In this document: piece by piece, positions 7,213 to 7,767 of the stretch
Position numbering within the stretch: the stretch's first letter is position 1
How the letters are laid out: each line of letters begins with the position of its first letter
Origin: Nitriliruptoraceae bacterium
GTDB taxonomy: Bacteria > Actinomycetota > Nitriliruptoria > Nitriliruptorales > Nitriliruptoraceae
Assembly: GCA_007134165.1 (NCBI GenBank)
Contig: SLLJ01000372.1
Span: forward strand, 1-7,767
Length of the DNA stretch: 7,767 bases
Reading direction: 5' to 3'
Position numbers and translations under genes: made by a program
Notes under the pieces: generated by a model
What the model saw: the letters and a program-made list of their open reading frames with translations, nothing else
Databases searched by the model: none
What the model was told of the DNA's origin: nothing

Positions 7213-7229
7213 AACGGAGGGACCACCCG

Positions 7230-7727
7230 ATGAGCTACACCAAAGCCACCCTGGCCGACCTCGACCACGCCGGTACCACGGCGGTGGGCACGGCCCAAGC
7301 AGCCGCCGACACCGGCGCCGGCGCGGCCGTCGTTGCCCAGCAGGTCGAGGCGGGTCTGACCGAGGTGAGCACGGTGCTGGTCGACCACGTGCGACGGCTG
7401 GCCCTGGCGCTGCGGGAGGAGCTGGCCCGGACTGCGGCCTCGCTGGGCACCGCCGACTGGGAGGGTCGGGCCCGCGAGGTCGCCGACGCCGCGGAGCTGG
7501 CGGTGCGCCAGCGCGTGGATGTGGTGCTCGCCAGCGCCGAGCTCGGCGCCGACAGCCTGCGTCAGGCGCTCACCCGGCAGGCCGCTGAGCTGGTCGCCGA
7601 GATCGTCCAACACTTCGGGCAGGCGATGGATGCCGTCGACCTCGCCTACCGGTCGCTGGCGGATGCCGAGGCGGCGTTCGGCGCCAACCTCGTCGCGGCC
7701 GATGCGTCGTTCGCCGTGGAGGTCTGA
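7230..7727 (+). CDS. Enlarged WXG100-like protein, putative type VII secretion substrate
   Basis: This 165-residue protein is acidic and Ala-rich, with no cysteine, signal peptide or transmembrane segment. It is predicted to be almost wholly helical. Residues about 35-72 form one long helix. The segment S-L-G-T-A-D-W-E-G-R-A (71-81) gives the W77-x-G79 turn, followed by a second long helix (about 80-130) and more helix to the end. Helix, W-x-G, helix is the hallmark of WXG100/ESX proteins, which dimerise and leave the cell folded through a type VII system. The usual length is about 100 residues, so this one carries roughly 35 extra at the N terminus and 25-30 at the C terminus. The C-terminal YxxxD/E export motif is not met: Y140 is followed by A144, with D145 one residue late. 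The ATG has GGAGG nine bases upstream (7216-7220). The gene lies 77 bases after the ATPase gene on the same strand, which supports a motor-substrate pair. The family call rests on one short motif plus context. A cytoplasmic chaperone or unrelated coiled coil remains possible. Confidence 0.68.
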   Translation: MSYTKATLADLDHAGTTAVGTAQAAADTGAGAAVVAQQVEAGLTEVSTVLVDHVRRLALALREELARTAASLGTADWEGRAREVADAAELAVRQRVDVVLASAELGADSLRQALTRQAAELVAEIVQHFGQAMDAVDLAYRSLADAEAAFGANLVAADASFAVEV

Positions 7728-7743
7728 GGGCTGCCGGCGGCCC
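7728..7743 (+). terminator. Possible GC hairpin after the WXG-like gene
   Basis: Directly after the TGA, GGGCTG and CGGCCC can form a six-pair stem (one G-U) around a CCGG loop. There is no following T-run, so it is not a canonical intrinsic terminator. It may only protect the 3' end or be a chance GC structure. Nothing else is recognisable from here to the right edge. Confidence 0.25.
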
Positions 7744-7767
7744 ACCCGTCCATCGGTGCGCCCACCC

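Noticed and set aside
7647..7667. C-terminal YxxxD/E secretion motif in the WXG-like protein
   Set aside because: The acidic residue after Y140 is at +5 (D145), with alanine at +4, so the motif is not met.
6933..7745. 270-codon open frame on the minus strand covering the WXG-like gene
   Set aside because: The plus-strand gene has a strong ribosome binding site, a fitting position after the ATPase and the W-x-G helical pattern. The minus frame also overlaps the end of the ATPase gene and shows no family features.

Overview
This window comes from a very GC-rich bacterium. Nearly every codon in the three genes ends in G or C, and long antisense open frames appear as a by-product. The methionine synthase is of the type seen in Actinomycetota, and the other two genes belong to the type VII (WXG100/ESX) secretion world. 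I therefore infer an actinobacterium, but the sequence does not fix a genus.

Layout. Positions 1-2348 (minus strand) hold the first 782 codons of metH, cobalamin-dependent methionine synthase, which runs off the left edge. Positions 2349-2487 are a short divergent intergenic region with several inverted repeats. Positions 2488-7152 (plus strand) encode a 1554-residue membrane-anchored FtsK/SpoIIIE-family ATPase. Its order is a probable ubiquitin-like domain, an FHA domain, two transmembrane helices and three ATPase modules. This is the EssC/EccC type, the motor of type VII secretion. After 77 bases containing two adjacent inverted repeats and a strong ribosome binding site, positions 7230-7727 encode a 165-residue helical protein with a central W-E-G turn. 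It looks like an enlarged WXG100-type substrate. A small GC hairpin follows its stop codon and the window ends at 7767.

How the genes relate. The ATPase and the WXG-like protein are co-directional and closely spaced, and probably form a motor-substrate pair at the start of a type VII-like locus. Its other parts, if any, lie to the right of the window. metH is a housekeeping gene read away from this locus and marks its left boundary. The main point of interest is that the ATPase has an FHA-bearing, EssC-like layout in an apparently actinobacterial genome, where the classical ESX ATPase EccC has no FHA domain. It is paired with an unusually long WXG protein that lacks the C-terminal YxxxD/E export motif.
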